A DNA stretch of 64,000 nucleotides. Origin: Calliphora vicina. Taxonomy: Eukaryota; Arthropoda; Insecta; Diptera; Calliphoridae. The stretch is taken from contig NC_088782.1 in NCBI RefSeq assembly GCF_958450345.1, positions 102,888,358-102,952,357 of the forward strand. The letters are read 5' to 3'. A program made the position numbers and the translations under genes. Below the pieces are notes generated by a model. The model did not search any database, was not told where the DNA came from, and saw nothing but the letters and a program-made list of their open reading frames with translations. Shown here piece after piece: positions 32,724 through 44,161 of the stretch (positions are counted from its first letter, which is position 1; each line of letters begins with the position of its first letter).

Positions 32724-34478
32724 TATACCCTCCACCACCACAAGTGGTGAATGAGGGTATATATAAGTTTGTCATTCCGTGTGTAACATTGAGAAATATT
32801 CATCTGATACCCAACAAAGTATATATACTATTGATCCTTATGAAATTCTAAGTCGATTGAGCCATGTCCGTCTGTCTGTGTAAAACACGCTCACGTCCAA
32901 GATACGCAAACAAACTTTGTAGAGTTGCAAGAAAAATGTTTACTATTGTCCTAAGCAGTTTGGTTTTGAAAATCAGCGAAATCGGTACAGTGGAACCAAA
33001 GTTATGAATTAAAATGTGGGAGAACCTCAAAAAAAAATTGATAATTTTCATATATTTTTGGTAATTTTTGTAAATATATTGCAGATAATATCATAAAATT
33101 TTGCACACGTTACTTTTATGATAAAAGGAGTAACTCCGGTGAAAATTATAAGAATCGGTCCATGATTTCTCCTAGCCCCCATAAAAATATTTTCCCGAAA
33201 TATGGTTCTATGGTCTATAAATGCTACAGAACAGGAATATCCATAGAAAATTCAGCAAAAATAAGTTTCGTGGTTAAAAGAATTATCTTACAACATTTTT
33301 CGTGGATCGGCCCATATTTGACCATAGACCCCATATAAAGTACACTTCCGAAAATCACTTAAATAAGCATAAATCTCTTATAAATGTAGCTATCAAGTTG
33401 AAATTCGACATAAATAATCCCCATATATACCTAAATAGCTGTACCTATTTCTATGAAGATCGGCCGATAATTGGTTATAGGTCCCACATATGAACCGTTT
33501 CCGAAAAACACAATAACTTACATAAATATCTAAAAAAATATCAATATCAAAACAAAATTTCACACCGATCCGTAATTTATATTTAGGAATCATACTACAG
33601 GATTTTGTGAATATCGGTCCATATTTGACCATAGCTCCCATATAAGGTCCACACAAATAATACTCATATACATAGAAATTGCTGTACCAAATTTTACGCA
33701 GATTGACCGATAATTGGTCATAGCTACCCTATAAGGCCCATTTCCGAAAAAAATATTAACCTTAATAAATATTTTCAATAAATCGATATCAAAATAAAAT
33801 TACACACAGAGAAGTAATTTGTTTCCAGCAATCATACTATTGGATTTTGTGAACATCGGTCCATATTTAACCATAGCTCCCATATAAGGTCCACTCCCGA
33901 AAATCACTAATATCCTCATAAATTTCTTACAAATAGAGTTATCAGGTTAAAATTCGAAAAAAATTTGTTCAATATAAACAAAAATCGATGTACCAAATGT
34001 TACGATGATAGGTCCATAATTGGTAATAGCCTCCATACTAGAACCACCTCCAGAAAACACATTAGCCTGCACAAATAAACAAAATAATCTGTGCTGAACC
34101 AAAATTTTACACCGATCAGTAATTTGTATCCAAGAATCGTACTACAAGATTTTTTAAATATTGGTTCATAATTCGGCATAGCTCCCATATAAGGTCCACT
34201 CTTGTTAATAGCGTTGTATATATAAAATTCGACAAAAATAGCCCTCAAATACTTAGGCCCGTAATACGTCATAGCTTCCATATATTGAACCAAAATTGTA
34301 CACAGATCAGTAATTTGTATTCAAAAATCATACTACTCAATTTTGTGAATATCGGTCTATAATTGGCCACAGCTCCCATATAAATACATAAAAATCACGT
34401 TAAAATATTTTATGATAATCGAATCATAATAGGTCATAGCTCCCATAAAAGTCCCACAACCCAATATTTTTTTTGGCT
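32724..34478 (-). mobile_element. Helentron-like family A element, 5' head missing
   Basis: The 3' hairpin TATACCCTCCACCACC is at 32724. The GTCY run (32868-32878), the GAACCGAAGTTATGAAT-like block and at least eight body units of about 153 bases (for example ATAGCTCCCATATAAGG at 33632, 33874 and 34180) follow. It stops at about 34478 just before the head would begin. The translated frames inside are repeat by-products. Confidence 0.8.
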
Positions 34479-36484
34479 ACCTTAATATCAATATGTTTAC
34501 TATTAAATATTATTAAAATTTTTGAAAACGGTGTTAATAAAAAAATCGTATTTTTAGCCGATGAAATTAAGTTCTGAACCATTCTGCTCCGCGGCGGATG
34601 GACAGAAAAAAAGATATTTGTTTTTGAAAAACTCTTACTCTGGCCAGATGAGAGTTTTTGCAAATCCGACTTTTAATAAAATTAAAAATTTTAATACAAA
34701 AATATCAAAAAAAAACTTGTTGGTATATCCTTTTTTCACTTCAAAGGCGTACGAGTATCGCGTTCTGAACCGTAAATTAAAATGGCTTTCATACAAAAAA
34801 ATAAACAGATTCTTTGGTATCCTGAAAGTTAAAAACAGCAGCATTTATTTCAGCTTAAATTTATTTTTAACTGAAAATTTAATAAAACTCATTTAAATTC
34901 AAATAAATATCATACCCATATGACGAATAAACTCCATATTGTTTATATTTTTTACATTTTTAATATATTCTTCAAATATCCTTTAATGGTAAAATTTCAA
35001 TCATAAAATCATTTAGTTGTGTTTTTTAAAGTCCTCACTTTTAGAAATGAAAACTTTATGATTTTCCCATACGTACAAATGTATTTATATGGAAAAAATA
35101 TTTTCTTTTCTTTGGGTTTTTCTTTCGAGTGGCAATAACAATTTGTTTTGATGATTTTCCATTTTTTTTGGGTCTTCAACATACCACAACAACAAAAATG
35201 TTTTTTTTTTGTTTTTATTTATGTATATTTTTTGTGAAACTTATTTTTTTTTTTAAAACGACAACAAGAAATTCATATATATGTATGTAGGTTTGTATAT
35301 GGTTTTGTCATATGACAGGATCTAGTTTAAAAGGACTTAACAAGGATTTTCTCAAAAAGATAGCTATTAAATGCTTACTAAGGTAATATCGCAAAAGGAC
35401 ACAGCTTACAGGTACAATGATTTACATTTGCAATCTTAAATGCTGCAGGCCAATAGAAGGGTTTTCTATGTTTACAATCTCAATAAACCAGGTGCTACTT
35501 TCAGATGCTATTTTAATTCTTCAAATTTAATTTCCATTTGTAAAATGTCAAATAAGTCCTTTTTTAGTTCTTACTTCTCTGTCTGTTATTTGTAAACTTT
35601 TCTGATTTTTTTGCTGGATGTTGGATTTTCTGTTTTCCACAAAATGACTACTTGTGTTTAATATTTTATCTTTCCACATGTGCATGTCCCAGACACTTGA
35701 CAGTCATCATGGAGCAAACAAATATTTTGTTGTATGAATTTCTTTTTGTTTATTATTATTTTTATAACTTTTCCATTGGTTTTTTAGTTTTTTTCTTCTT
35801 CTCTTTTTGAAAGGTACTCGTACCCATAAATATTATTTATTATAATCATAAATAATCTAAATGGTTTTAAAGATCTTTGCTGCTATTTGCTGGTATTTAT
35901 TTACTTAGCAAAGACAAAATAGAACTCGTTCATGTCTCTATTTAAAGGGTCATTGTCCGATTAATGGTATCAACAGCATTTATATTGTATTAAGTTGTAA
36001 TCATAAAGAATAATAATATTATTGGTGTAAGTTACTTAGCTTAGGTTAGTTATACTAAATTTATGCAGTTGTTAATATAGAAAATTTAGGAAAATAGGTT
36101 AATTTATGGTAAATTTGGAACATTTAAATTAAGAAGACAAAAGAGTAAGAAAATTTAAATAATCAAGAAAGTACAGGCGAGCCAGTCATATGAATAGGTA
36201 AAATAAAAATTTGGGAGTAATTTAATTCAAATAAAAAAAGTGTTCAACAAACAGATCAAAACATGTCAATAAGTATATATGGGCTTAAAGAGGACAGTTT
36301 GGCCATTCTCCTGGTAGTAAAATTTGTTTAACCCCTTTTGACCCTAAGGACTTCTATTCCACTGAAATTGAAATTTGACTAAAATATAGTATCTGAGAAA
36401 AAATTGTATAACACAGTACAGTGGATACATCATACCAGTTCTTAAAAACTATTATCGTACCAACATAACAAAATCATCCAATTA
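34479..36484. other. AT-rich interval with one unrecognised 111-codon frame
   Basis: The frame 34561-34896 (plus) codes for a Lys-, Phe- and Asn-rich sequence. I do not recognise it; it starts with CSAADGQKKRYLF-like text, has no domain motif, and sits in AT-rich DNA where such frames arise by chance. The rest (34900-36484) has short T-rich runs and no repeat ends. Near 36411 an ACACAGTACAGTGG stretch may be the true outer tip of the next element. Confidence 0.45.
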
Positions 36485-38289
36485 CAATATGCAACAAATG
36501 AAGACTTTTAGAAAAACACAAGATCATAACAGTATAGGTTCGACTCTACTACCAAAGGGTAGTAAAACCCTATACCCAGTTTGTCCATTTTGGTGACCGA
36601 TTTTTTTTTATGGGCCCCCAAAGTTTCTGAAAATCAGTGGGGCCTCTAAAAAAGGTGTCATCAGTTTTTGGTTAACAGCTAATTCAGACTTTGTGATACG
36701 GCTTAACATTATATGGCAAAAATATAGCTAAGAGTCCGCCAAATAAATTTTTTGAAATTTTTTTCCCAAAAAATAGCTTTTTCGTGCACTTTTGTTGAAA
36801 AAATATAGGAAGAAAAATTGTTTTTTTTACTTTTTTTAGAATAACTTCCAGGGTCTCCTAATTTTTCAATAACAATATTTTGCAAAGTTGTAGCTACGGT
36901 AAATCTGAATAACTCTTGTGAACATATCAATGCAATCCCAACATATCTAGGCATTCTAAATAGCTGTCAAAAATCACTTTGTAGCTTAAAAATTTTAGTT
37001 TTAGGGCATGGTTTGTGGAGCTTCTGAAGAGTAAATATAATCTTTTTATATAAGTTTTTGATATCGGTGGAAACTTTATGATTTGTGGATTGACATTTTA
37101 GTGAAATGAATTAATTCTGTGTTTTATCGGACGAATTTTACCTTAAAAACTATCAATATTATCAAATGGTGATTTTCCATCAAGAAAAATAAAAACTTTG
37201 AATTAATGAAAAATTTGAACAGTTACAGATATCACAATAAAATTTGAAAGCAATATAGACCTAAATGTTCTTCAGTCAATGGCATCACTAATGTTGCCTT
37301 TCTTTGTTTTCAAACATCGAAATTCGTAAAACGGGGAAAATGTGTTCCAAAAACTGAGTTTTTTTTAGGAAATAGGCCACTTTGACGTTATTTACAGTAC
37401 GATAGTAAAAACGTTTTGTATGTATATAAACAACATATAGGGCTATACAAATATGTCGAGATTCTGAGGATCGATGCTTTGCGTTCTTAGAATTTTTACT
37501 CAAACCTAAAATTTTGTTTCAAAATTGGCCAAGTTTGGATAGGGCTGGGGGTACAATGTCCGCTTAAGTTAGTCAAATTTTACTTTATACGTTTTGCGTT
37601 AAGTTCTCTTTCCAAATCATAAAAAAATGTATATAGCCACGAAGAAAGCTAGTTTTTTATAAAAGAAAAAATAGGGGGACTTTTTTGGGAAAAAACACAC
37701 GCATACAAAGTTGAAATATATAAAAAGTAGCTTCAACTTTGGATGCGTGTAACTTTTTATAGGGACGAAATAATTGTTATCAGATTTGTTTTATTTTCTT
37801 TAGAATTTTATCGCAAATATACGTCATATATAAAAAACAAATTCCGACCTTTCATAGGCCAATAATATATAAAATACAAAAAAAAAGATCGAGAAAAATT
37901 TAAAAAAAATTAAACCTAAATATCTCTTGAACTAAAATAGATAACCTGCAGATAAAAGCATATTTTTGTAGACCTTCTCAAGGACTATTTTAAATTTCAG
38001 CTCATTTGGATCACAAATGACTTTTTGGCGATTTTTTTTTAAATTTGTGACATTGAGGATCCACTCACTGATCCCCATTCCGAACACTTCAGCCGAGTAG
38101 ATAATACAGCACAACATAGAAGTGTGGACTTGATCATACTATTTTAACAAAAAATCTTTGTTTTAGCGTCAAAAAATAGTAAAAACGAAAATTGTTAAGG
38201 TACAAAGTGATCTTTATGTGCTATTTAGAGTGACTAGACACGTTCAGAATGCATTGATATGTTCTCAAGAGTTGTTCAACTTTACCGTA

Positions 38290-39544
38290 CACAGAAAAAA
38301 CAGATTCATGTTCACAACCGAATTTGTCGCCAATCGAATTTTGTCGGTTGCACGTACTTTCACAAAATTCGATTGGCATGACTGAATATATGGTAGCTGT
38401 GTTATTCTCTTGCTGAATTAATGGTAGACTCAACTGTTTAAAATAAAATAATTCGGTAGTAAAGACAGAATCTGTTAGTGGTGATAATTATGATTTTTTC
38501 TAGCACATGATTTAAGTTAAGGACTTTTCTAACTTTTCTCCCATTTATTGATAAAAATAGAATGTGTTTATTCTTAAAATATGTACAAAATCATAATATA
38601 TAAAGGAAAAGTGTGTAATTAACATTGCAATATTTTCACGTATTTGAAATTTTTAAAATGGTAGTGGCTATTTGATATATTTTCTTATTTAGATTGAGGC
38701 TGGTTTAGAACTTGAATAATCTTGACATTTCTGTGTCTATAAATAAAATGAGTGAAATAATTCATTCAGGAAAACAATGTGAGAACAAAAGATTAACATA
38801 CATTTTAAAACCCAGAAAGATGTATCGGTGTTTTGTTGACGAGTTCAAGATAGCGTGGATATTTTCTATTGCGAAAGAACTATCGACGGTCATAGGCTGA
38901 CTCCTCGCAACTAATTTCCAAGATGAGATATAGTGCTAAACGATTCCTTTTCATACAGATGTGATTGTTGTTATGAAACCTAAAAAAATATTTGAACACG
39001 TCTTCAGTTTAAGATAAATCCAATAAACTCACCCTTTAATGTAAATCTCCCAATGCTCATTTGTTAAGTTAAAAAAATTAGTAGATCTTTGATTTGTTTA
39101 AATTTGCAAAATTAAAAATATTTTAAACAAAATAAATTATTTTGTGAATTTCAATTTATTTTATACAAGCTAAATGTTTTGTCAAAAATGTCTACCAATA
39201 GAAATTTTTCTATCGGTTGAAAACACCGAATTTGAATTTTTAATATCGTAATCGAATTTTTCGATTACAACCACTAATATTTGGGGATTGAACGAATATT
39301 GCTGAATTTAATTTAGTCATGGTAGACGAATTAATAACTAAAATTTTAGAAAACATTAAGATGGTTAAGATAACTAACTTTAGTATTGTCAGAACCATAA
39401 TTCGATTGAAATTGTGTTTTTACAATTCCTATCATAGAAAATCTATTGAAATTATAGTTTTTTAATTATGATACCTTAATTTCAGTTCATCTTATTAAAT
39501 ATTTAAAATGGGAACTGATTTCCAATCGAACTCTTTTCTGTGTG
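38290..39544. mobile_element. 1255-bp TIR element nested in family E copy 1, TA duplication
   Basis: Comparison with the uninterrupted copy 2 (54061-54075) fixes the site. The CCGTAGCTAC there is split here as CCGTA, element, TAGCTAC, giving TA on both sides. Ends are CACAGAAAA on the left and, inverted, CACACAGAAAAG on the right. Subterminal CCAATCGAATT-like text occurs at both ends, inverted. Non-coding; the short terminal repeats fit a Tc1/mariner-type MITE. Confidence 0.75.
38330..38376. repeat. Inverted repeat, 15-bp arms, 17-nt loop
   Basis: Arms CCAATCGAATTTTGT (38330-38344) and its exact complement (38362-38376). It lies near the left end of the nested TIR element and belongs to that element's subterminal structure. 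Confidence 0.85.
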
Positions 39545-39935
39545 TAGCTACAGCTTTGCTAAATATTGTTAGTGAAAAATTAGGAGACCCTGGAAGTTAT
39601 TCTAATATTTTAATTTTCTTCCTATTTTTTTTCAACATAAGTGCACGAAAAACCTATTTTTTGGAAAAAAATTTTAACAAAATTTATTTGGCGGACTATT
39701 AGCAATATTATTGCCATATAAAGTTAAGCCGTATCATAAAGTCTGAATTAGCTGTGAACCAAAAACTGATGACACCTTTTTTAGAAACCCCACTGATTTT
39801 CAGAAACTTTGGGGGCCCATAAAAAAAAATCGGTCACCAAAATGGACAAACTGAGTATAGGGTTTTACTACCCTTTGGTAGTAGAGTCGAACCTATATAG
39901 TCATGATCGTGTGTTTTTTTCACTGTTGCACTGTG

Positions 39936-40290
39936 TTATTGGTAAAAACAGCTTATGGATGCAATCCGAGGAGATAAATTCTTCAGTTCCCGTTGGCTTA
40001 TTACAACCTATTGACAATGACTAGCTAGTGAGTACGATCCGACGAGTAAAATGCTTTGGTTCTCTGTCGGCTAACGACTATGTGGGTAATGGATGCGATC
40101 CGAGGAGATAAATTCTTCTGCTCTCATCGGCTAACCACGATTTATTGGCTAATACAAGCTATCCGAGGAGATAAATTCTTAAGCTCTCATCGGTTAACTA
40201 CAACTTATTGACTATGACTAACTAGTGAGTACAATCCGAAGAAAAAATGCTTCGGTTCTCGGTCGGCTAACTACGGATTTAAACTACGGT
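39936..40290 (+). repeat. Tandem hairpin-forming repeats (two unit types)
   Basis: Unit type 1, ATCCGAGGAGATAAATTCTT followed by CTCTCATCGGCTAAC, lies at about 39964, 40099 and 40157. Unit type 2, ATCCGACGAGTAAAATGCTT followed by TCTCTGTCGGCTAAC, lies at about 40039 and 40225. The order is 1-2-1-1-2. In each unit CCGA(G)GAG pairs with CTCTC(A)TCGG across an AT-rich loop. The GC content exceeds the surroundings. Function unknown. Confidence 0.65.
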
Positions 40291-40329
40291 ATTAGGACGA
40301 AGTAAGAACTTAATTATGATTTGTTATAA

Positions 40330-40378
40330 GGGAGCAAAGTATAGGTAGATCGGGACTTCGATTCTCGCCTCCCCTTGT
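40330..40378 (+). repeat. tRNA-like hairpin, origin unclear
   Basis: GGGAG (40331) pairs with CTCCC (about 40369). Inside it CGGGA pairs with TCTCG around a 7-base loop CTTCGAT, like a T arm shifted by one base. There is no D arm or anticodon arm, so it is not a tRNA gene; a tRNA-derived short element is possible. Confidence 0.2.
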
Positions 40379-40572
40379 TCATGTTTTTCTTAGATGTCTT
40401 ATATTAAAATTCACATACAATACTATTTTGGAATTATTAACATAAATATATGCAGTGTTAAACAAAGGCAGTCAGTGACCATAACCAATTTTTTCCTATA
40501 ATATTAACTTAATAAATACAAAAATGCACAGCTATTTTTATACCCTTCACCTTCGTGAGAAGGGTATATATA

Positions 40573-41096
40573 CAGTGGTGGCCAGGAATTTAAGACAAAA
40601 ATTGTTTGCTAAATTCCATGTAATTGTCAATTATTTTTTCAAATATTTCCACAAATATGTATGCATGAGGACTGTTTTAACACACAAGTGTGTTTTATTC
40701 GACTGTGTCAATTCATACATATTCACCATGAACACATACAATTTTTCTACAACGTGACCAAACAATTTTTTTTTTAAATAAACATATTTTCTCACATTTA
40801 TATCATTATAATTTTATTATTATAAAATATTCGGACCAAATTTCGTATTTTTAGTTCCATTAGTTTCGGTCATATCATGTTATTAACAGCGGATGTTCGC
40901 TGAGGTGGGTCAACGTATTCCCACATATCTTTGTCCATATATGTTTTACCGATTTTTCCAAACATTTTTCAGAAACTAGAAACATTAATAATAAATGTCA
41001 TACCCTTAGAGGTCCTTTTATTTTGGCTCTATCGCACTTAAAATTCAGTTGATGAAAAAAATTCAAGTATTTGTCTTAAATTGGTGGCCACCACTG
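40573..41096. mobile_element. Tc1-like MITE, 524 bp, TA target duplication
   Basis: Terminal inverted repeats CAGTGGTGGCCA, then ATTTAAGACAAA, match for about 30 bases between the ends with a few differences. TA duplications are at 40571-40572 and 41097-41098. The flanks rejoin to standard family B text. The CAGTG start and the TA target are typical of Tc1-like elements. No transposase sequence inside. Confidence 0.88.
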
Positions 41097-41157
41097 TAAG
41101 TTTGTCATTCCGTTAATAATTTCCACAATATAATTTTCCGACCCTATAAAGTATATA

Positions 41158-41335
41158 CACGCAGAGAAAAAATATAGTTGGACATGGTTACTGTAACCAT
41201 TTCAATATTGTTACAAGTTTTTTAACTATATTATAGTCACAGTAACCATTTACATGATTGTGGTATCCATAATATGGTTAATTTACGATTCACACGATTG
41301 TATCAACCATATATATGGTTACAGTAAACAAATAT
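41158..41335. repeat. GGTTACTGTAACC-rich insert
   Basis: It starts CACGCAGAGAAAAAATATAG. It contains the perfect palindrome ATGGTTACTGTAACCAT (41194-41210) and related pieces CAGTAACCATT, ATGGTTGATAC (inverted) and ATATGGTTACAGTAAAC. It replaces the conserved GGATCC..GTCY segment of the host B element. Confidence 0.6.
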
Positions 41336-41912
41336 ATGTTTGTCAGTCTTTCTATCTGTTGAAATCAATTTTCTGAAGACCCCAGATATCTTCGGCATCC
41401 AAATCTTCAATAATTCTGTCAGACATGCTTTCGAAAAGTTTCCTATTTAAAATCCGCAAAACCGGTCCACAAATGGCTGAGATATGAGGAAAAAAACCAG
41501 GACAACCTCGATTTTTGACCTATATCTGGATTACTAAGTCATTAATATAGACTATATGGATATCTAATAATAGATATTTCAATAACCTTTGCAAAGACAT
41601 ATATAATACCATAGTAAGTTGGACCTACAATGGGTCAAAATCGGAAAAAATATTTTTTAACCCGAATTTTTTTTTCGCCAAAAAAAAATTAAAAAACCAA
41701 AATTTTTAAAAAAAAAAATTAAAAAAAAAATTTTAATTTAAAAAAATTTTAAATTTAAAAAATTAAAATAACAATTCAAAAATTATTTTTTTTGCAAAAA
41801 ATTAAAAAAAAAATTTTGTTTACCTAAAAATATTTAAAATTTTTATTTTGAAGAAGGGTTTGGCGAAGGGTTTATAAGATTCGGCACAGCCGAATTTAGC
41901 TCTCTTACTTGT

Positions 41913-42726
41913 TAATTTGGATGTTGTTTTTTTTATAAATCAAAATTAAAACAATTAGACATTTGAAACAATCTTAATAAACAATAACTTATGTTCAAGC
42001 TTTATTAACTCCCACTTCAATTCTCAGCCAATCTTAAAATCCCATATTTGAAAATGAATTTCTGACTTAAACTCTTAGGGGGAAAAAATGTCAATCAAAT
42101 AATTTGTTTGCTAACTTCTGTTGGTCTTTACTTTCCTGGCAATATGTATTTGTTTTAATAAATACATAAACTTTTCCTGGCTACTTATAATTTCCACCTG
42201 ATTTAATTTAATGTATTCAATTAAGTGTAAAATTCATTTAAAACAAATACAACAAAATATCAATGAAAACAAATATGAATTGTACACAACTAAGCAGATT
42301 TCATGGAACTTCTTTATATTATTTCAATTTCTTAAGTTATGTACACTTAACAAACTCAAACAATAATTATTTATAAATTAACTTTTACAATAGATTATAA
42401 ATAAAATCTCTGTCTTATTGTTATATTTCAATTCAAGTTATGACTTAAAATGAAATGGAATTAATAGTGTTTTATGACAATTTGAAAATATAATTGGATT
42501 TCTTTAGAAACATTTACTTTATTATTTATATTTCTAAAGAAATTGTAAATTTTGTATTTTATTTGTGTAATTACTAATTAGAAATTATATAAAATTACAT
42601 TTTAAAACCATTTCTGAGTTTAAATTATATAAATAATTAATTGGTAATTTGGAATTTTATAAACAAAATTTAAATGTATTTAAAATTTTGTGTTGCAAAG
42701 AACTTTGTAAGTTTTCATTGAAACTC
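41913..42726. other. AT-rich interval, nothing recognised
   Basis: Only AT-rich sequence, with short self-complementary words (for example TTTCTTTAGAAA at about 42500 and AATTTCTTTAG, inverted, near 42535). No reading frames of note. Confidence 0.55.
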
Positions 42727-43060
42727 AGGGTGCTAATTCATGCATTCGTAATAGAAATAAGTTTCGAATGCTTCTTAGCTTCCGAGTAAAAATGTGAATG
42801 ACATATCGCTAGTGAATGCCATTAATATAAATTTTTATACATTTTATTCGATATCTACTAAGGGAATCCAAAAAAAAATAAAACAATATTCTCAGGTATA
42901 AGAAAGCGAGAATTAGCAACTAGATTACCTCATTCCATATCGATTAAAACTGTAATTTTTACTCGATATTATGGCATTCGATTTTATAAAAATTGCGATA
43001 TCGAAATCATGTTCCGATACAATTCGATCACGAATGCGGTAATTGGCTCACAATAAATTT
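42727..43060. repeat. Possible short TIR element
   Basis: GCTAATTCATGCATTCGT near the left (42731) and, inverted, GCCAATTACCGCATTCGT at the right (43030-43048) form an imperfect inverted repeat. ATCGAT-type words recur between them. No duplication of flanking bases was identified, so the call is weak. Confidence 0.3.
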
Positions 43061-43615
43061 AGTAAAGTCGATGGTCACCTCGAAACTATTTTTTTACTAT
43101 GAAGAGATAAAACGCCATACGATTTCTCCATTCTACAGATAATTTTTAGCATAATTATCTCATCTTCGAAAAAATTAAGTGGTTTAGTTACATCGATATA
43201 AAAATGTTTCACAATTTTTTTTAAACATACAATGTATAAGTCCTTAAAGGAAGCTATGCAAAAACAGTCTAATAGTCAGTTCTTAAGAAATTAGTCTTTT
43301 TTAAAACACACCAATCGGAGTTTCTTTTATACCACCCATCCTCCCACTGCTAACCACAATGCTGTAAATCAATATATATGCAATGGTAGTAAAATATTTT
43401 TTTTTTTAAATTTAGTATGCAACAAATTTTCTACAGATAAAATTAGTTTGGGACATTTTTTCTATAGAAAAGTTGGGATTGGGACAATTTTTATATGGAG
43501 AAAATTAGTTTGGGACAAATTTACTATAAAGAAAATTATTTTGGGACCTTTTTTCTACAAATAAAACATGTTTGGGACAAATTTTCTATAGAAAATATTA
43601 GTTTTTTCTATGAAG

Positions 43616-44161
43616 ATTGTTTTGACGGGTTATAGGATGATTGATCGTTTGTGTACTTACGCGAATTAGCTAAAGGGTAAATAAGAAGAATTTATATATT
43701 CGGGTAACGTTATAAAAATGTATATGTTTATTGAACTCGTTTGAGTATATGTATAAGTTTACATATGTAAGTATTTTAGGGTTTCATTATGCACCAAATA
43801 AATATTTTTGGTTTTAGTTTAATAGTATTTAAGTTTTACCATATTTATAATTCACAATTATATTAGTCTTTAGTCTTTAACTTTATGTTTAGTTTAGAAA
43901 TTTTTTGTTGTATTAAGCTTAGTTTTAAAACTTTCGTATAGAAACAAAAGGCGCATTTGTTGTTCTTCTGATTACAAAAAAAGAGTGATGAAAAAAGAGC
44001 TGCAGTTGACAAAACAGAAGTTGGCTGCAGTTGAGATGAGGGTGATGCTTGCAGTCAGGGATGGGGATATGATATTGTTCACTGATGTCAACATCCTCCC
44101 GGGCTTGGAGACTTGATTGGGTGTTTATTAGTACCTTTAGTTCACCGTGTGAACAAAGATA
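43616..44161. other. 546-bp insertion interrupting the minisatellite
   Basis: The array breaks off at CTATGAAG and resumes at AAAACTAGTTTGG, as it does without interruption at 45105-45125. The insert contains ATATATGTATA-rich DNA and, near its right end, a 42-codon frame (43988-44116). Ends ATTGTTTTGACGGG and, inverted, ATCTTTGTTCACACGG are only weakly similar. Confidence 0.6.
43988..44116 (+). CDS. Short unrecognised frame, possibly a coding remnant
   Basis: Forty-two codons beginning M-K-K-E-L-Q-L-T-K-Q-K-L-A-A-V-E and continuing M-R-V-M-L-A-V-R-D-G-D. The base composition is less AT-rich than the surroundings and the translation looks like a short amphipathic helix followed by a hydrophobic strand. 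I do not recognise a family. It may be a piece of a mobile-element gene or a host exon fragment carried into the array. Confidence 0.2.
   Translation: MKKELQLTKQKLAAVEMRVMLAVRDGDMILFTDVNILPGLET

Larger units (their letters stand above)
36485..39935. mobile_element. Long-inverted-repeat element, family E copy 1, with nested element
   Basis: The left 36485-36950 is the inverse of the right 39510-39935: tips with GCAACA..ACACAAGATCAT, then TACTACCAAAGGGTAGTA (a small hairpin), GGACAAACTG, GGGGCCCATAAA, and the TAAGCCGTATCAC block. The inverted repeat is roughly 430 bp. The interior is shared with copy 2 at 52153-54467, apart from a nested element at 38290-39544. No coding domain is seen; the 80-codon frames inside the inverted repeats (36954-36709 and 39508-39702) translate similarly only because the DNA is repeated. 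The left tip is damaged or carries a roughly 75-bp insertion. Confidence 0.75.
40539..41912 (-). mobile_element. Helentron-like family B element with two insertions
   Basis: The 3' hairpin TATACCCTTCACCTTCG is at 40539, followed after 20 bases by a nested Tc1-like MITE (40573-41096). B resumes at TTTGTCATTCCG. Its GGATCC/GTCY region is replaced by a GGTTACTGTAACC-rich insert (41158-41335). CTTCGGCATCC, the A/T tract (41690-41820) and the head, ending CTTACTTGTT at 41912, follow. The hairpin and TACCCTTC subterminal repeat have small changes (GGGTTTGGCGAAGG). Confidence 0.82.

Noticed and set aside
34561..34896. 111-codon frame as a possible host gene
   Set aside because: Lys/Phe/Asn-rich translation expected of AT-rich DNA, overlapped by an opposite-strand frame, no motif or splice context. 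Mentioned in the interval entry only.
36709..36954. Similar 65-85-codon frames at 36709, 39508, 52420 and 54011 that looked like a conserved small protein
   Set aside because: All four lie in the long inverted repeats of family E. The similarity is at DNA level, the frames differ in length and end in poly-A-driven K/F runs, and no motif is recognisable.
40330..40378. tRNA gene candidate
   Set aside because: Only an acceptor-like stem and a shifted T-arm-like loop can be formed; D arm and anticodon arm are missing.
42727..43060. Firm hAT assignment for the CAGGGTGC..GCATTCGT inverted repeat
   Set aside because: The outer bases of the two ends match poorly and no 8-bp flanking duplication is visible.
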